Positions 60,861-64,000 of a stretch of 64,000 nucleotides of DNA are shown one piece after another (the stretch's first letter is position 1; every line of letters begins with the position of its first letter). The notes beneath the pieces are model-generated. The model worked only from the letters and a program-made list of their open reading frames with translations, made no database searches and was not told the DNA's origin. Source of the stretch: Azadirachta indica (Eukaryota > Streptophyta > Magnoliopsida > Sapindales > Meliaceae); NCBI GenBank assembly GCA_022749755.1, contig CM040453.1, forward strand, positions 13,711,368-13,775,367, written 5' to 3'. The position numbers and the translations under genes are program-made.

Positions 60861-63860
60861 AATAATAAAAGTTTATAAAAAGTTTATTTTGTGCCAATAT
60901 TTTTTAATTATAATTAAACTTAACTTTTTTTTTAGTATAAACTATGGGGGGATGACTTATGGCATTAGGGGAAAAAAAGGGAGGAAAAAAAGAGATTAAT
61001 TTTATTATAAAGTCAAATTTGATGATATTTATATTGAAGTGTTATACATATAAAGGTCGTGACAAATTTTCTACTTTACTTTGTAATGGCATTGTAATCT
61101 ATTTTGAATTGTGATGCCAATGATTTGAATGGTGATATCAATGGAGGAGAAAAGAATTAGAATAGTTGTTTGATAATTAGCTAATGATCATGAAATATAA
61201 TTTTGACTTACAATAAAAAATATCACCACCTTTGAAGAATTAAGATTAGTTTATTAATTGAAAGGCCAACTAAATATATACATCCTAATTATGAAAATGA
61301 AAGATTATATGTATAAGACGAGATTTCTATTTATTTATTGTTGTTTAATATTGGTTTTGTCTCACTATGTCATCAAGATATAGTTGAAATTATTTGTAAT
61401 ACTTTTAACATTTTTATATTATTCTAAATTTAAATAATAATAATAAGAGGTAAGAAATTTAGTATTTCATAGGCGAAATTTTTTGTTTCGTAAAAAAATA
61501 ATAATGAAATATCATCCTAGAGGTTATTTATGATTAATGTAAAATTTGGGTCAGGAAAGATAAAATAAGGGGGGCAAATGACATTCCTCGCCATCAATTT
61601 TCATTCCCATGAAACAAATATGGCTCCAGATAGTTCATTTATTGAAGACAGTTGCTATCTAGCCCCCAGCGTTTATATTTCTGGGGTAGTGGGATGCAAA
61701 AAGAAAATGTGGGGTTGCACTAATAGCCGTTCTCTTGGAACGCTTTAAAGATTCCTCTAGACAGAATGGGCCTTCATTTGGGCTACTAATTAACCGAAAC
61801 GTTTCAGTAGCATTACTAGGCTTGCTGAAAAGTCCAATAGAGTTTCAACCAAGTAGATTGTTTCTCATTGGGCCCAGTTCACTCACAGCTTTCACCTGGA
61901 GAGCTAAAATCTTTTCTAATTTTTTTAATCAAAATAGATTAAAAAATAATAATAATAATACAAGTCCTATTATTCTGTAGTCCAGCTTGCATTTGAAATT
62001 TTGAATGTGCTTTAGAAAATCAAAATTTTAGTAAATTTATTATTAAGATATTATGAAATTCCATAATCATTAGTAAAAATGAACTAATTGTTAATTAAAA
62101 TTTTATAAATGCTATAAAATTATTTAATATAATTGTATTTATATGTATACGTTTACACTCCCCTACATATACACTTAATTCAAATTACATTTATATTTAA
62201 ATAGAAGCTAAATGATTTGATTTTGTAATTAGAATGAAACCGAATAACAATATTTTTTTATGCAGAAACATATCGTAATTAATTTTAAAAATACTGCCCA
62301 ATATTTCTATTAATAGATTAATTCCATCTATCATCTCAAAATCGTACTTGAAAATGGGTATAACGTGATTATCACGTGAGCCTTGCAGCATTAACCGATT
62401 CTTCTAACACAACGCAAATCTCATTTATTTTTAAACAAATAGGGAGGTGATGTACAATACAATCTACATGATGATTGATGCACATTGGCATGTTCTTGAC
62501 TTTTTCTATTTTATTATTAAATCTAAAAAATCCATAAAATATATAAAACATTTTTTTTATATATCCAAAGATAATTTATTAAAAAATTATTTGTAAAGAT
62601 GTTGAAATATATAAAAATAATTTTTGATAATTGTTCACTAACATCATGATTGTGCATGATGTTTCTTTTGCTTTAAAATATTATGCTCATGCACGTTTAT
62701 GGGTGTCTTTACACCAATTTGGTGTTTTATTTTTTTATATATAGTGAAAAATAATTGAATCATATAATAAAAATATAATCTTAAATTAAAGAAATAAAAG
62801 CAAAAGAATTCTTGTAATGTATGCAAATTCAAGAGAAAAGAGTTTAATTATCTTACCTTGAACATTTTTGGATGTAATTTGTTATTGAATAATTGGTGAT
62901 GTATAATCTTCTATCAAGCAAATATCTGTCGGTTTACTTAACGTGATATTTTATAATTATGAGATAGAATTTTGAAGTAAAGCTTAAATTTTTTTTTTTT
63001 TTAATATGAGATTTAGTATGCAAATCACAAATTGGAGCTTGAATAGAGATTATTAGGGTTAATGGTTGAGAAAAGATTGAAAACTCTGGACAATTGATAG
63101 AGGATATTAAACCAACCAAAAAAAAAAAAATGATGATTTTAGATATGACAAGCATGAAGCAACTACTCAAGAAGAGCATTGTTGAAGAGCTTATGTATAT
63201 ATCTCAAAATTAAGACTTCTTCAAGGCTCAAACCCATTAAAATTCTTGGTTGGTGAGGGAAGAAGGGAGATTTTATGTGGGATTCTTGGTGAGTCAATAT
63301 ATATATGCATATATTTATATAGTCTTACAAGTATTCAATTGGTCCAAGTAATTATAAGAATGAATTTATTAATAAAAGGTCTTAATTCTAAAAGGAAGAA
63401 AGTAATGGAGTAGTAAAGTGTAACTATCAATGGTTGGTGAAAAGAAGACTTAATCCTTATCTAAGCAAAGTTAGCCAACCACACACAAGAACTTACAACT
63501 TCCTCTCCCTCATTCTCAAGGTGGGTTGGTAGTTTTAGGTTCAATGTTTATTTATTTCATTTTTAAAATTTTTTTTATAGTATATTAAATTTACGTAAAA
63601 ATTAAAAAAAAAATTAAGCGCAAACTTTAAAATTTTAATGTAAATTTTAAAATTTAAAACATTTAATATAAAAATAAAAATCCAATACAAAATATATAAA
63701 TAAATATATATATATATATGACTCCAAATCATTTGGGCCACGAAAATTCAGAACTATTTTTCCATAAAAGGTAGAATTTTTTTTTTTCAATATTTTGATT
63801 TTGGTTTTGGTTTTCCTTTGTTTTTGCGGATCTCGGTTCTTAGTTTTTGCAAAAGACAAA
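60861..63860. other. AT-rich intergenic region, no gene seen
   Basis: About 3 kb without a recognisable gene. A somewhat less AT-rich block at 61,560-61,900 contains no convincing frame. TA runs lie near 63,295-63,320 and 63,698-63,718. Confidence 0.5.
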
Positions 63861-64000
63861 AAGGGGGCACACGATTGTTACCGTACCGTGAGTGTGTGTG
63901 ATCCATCTCACGTGTCCACTTGCGAGAACGAGGCGCGTGATATAAGAGGCGGTAAGCGCGTGGGACGTGGAAGCGAGAGATGGGCGGATGACAGAAGCAC
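63861..64000. promoter_or_regulatory. GC-rich right edge, possible promoter of an adjacent gene
   Basis: The last 140 bases are sharply GC-richer than the preceding 4 kb. They contain a CACGTGTC G-box/ABRE core (63911-63918) and GCGCGTG words. This looks like the promoter or leader of a gene beyond the edge; the direction is unknown. Confidence 0.35.

Noticed and set aside
1..64000. tRNA, rRNA, CRISPR, prokaryotic operon or viral insert
   Set aside because: No B-box/cloverleaf, rRNA blocks, spaced repeats or viral-type proteins were seen; the whole window is consistent with plant nuclear DNA.

Overview
The window reads as nuclear DNA of a flowering plant, most likely a eudicot. The genes have many short exons with GT-AG introns, the introns and intergenic DNA are very AT-rich, and every recognisable product is a plant family. 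The species cannot be named from sequence alone. Nine genes were found. Exon chains were rebuilt by hand from splice sites, frame continuity and family conservation. In seven of the nine genes the rebuilt coding sequence runs from start to stop with all phases closing; the dehydrin and VAPYRIN-like genes need no splicing.

Layout: (1) 188-1523 minus, first coding exon of an LRR receptor-like (pseudo)kinase cut by the left edge, with a spliced 5' leader. (2) About 2.6-8.0 kb, AT-rich intergenic DNA. (3) 8019-9957 minus, a plant cysteine oxidase (oxygen sensor) with a hypoxia-type promoter element beside its TATA box. (4) 13109-15626 minus, membrin-type Golgi Qb-SNARE. (5) 16521-25386 minus, RRP6-like exosome exonuclease, 14 coding exons. 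(6) 27014-32038 minus, DUF639 membrane protein. (7) 34005-36646 plus, p23 co-chaperone. (8) 37567-44094 plus, FIP2-type BTB plus pentapeptide-repeat protein. (9) 48239-48538 plus, KS-type dehydrin behind a promoter rich in DRE/CRT and ABRE motifs. (10) 57658-59289 plus, intronless VAPYRIN-like MSP-ankyrin protein. The stretches 44.1-48, 48.6-57.6 and 59.3-63.9 kb are gene-poor and hold small inverted-repeat elements, tandem duplications and simple repeats.

The genes do not form a pathway; this is ordinary plant gene order with one gene per function. Two are stress-linked (oxygen sensing, cold/dehydration), and for both the promoter sequence agrees with the expected regulation. I found no clear new multi-gene system. 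The observations most worth checking are the promoter grammar of the oxidase and dehydrin genes, a long imperfect hairpin at 16.2 kb, a probable GC-AG intron and an ambiguous first donor in the FIP2 gene, and several unclassified MITE-like elements.
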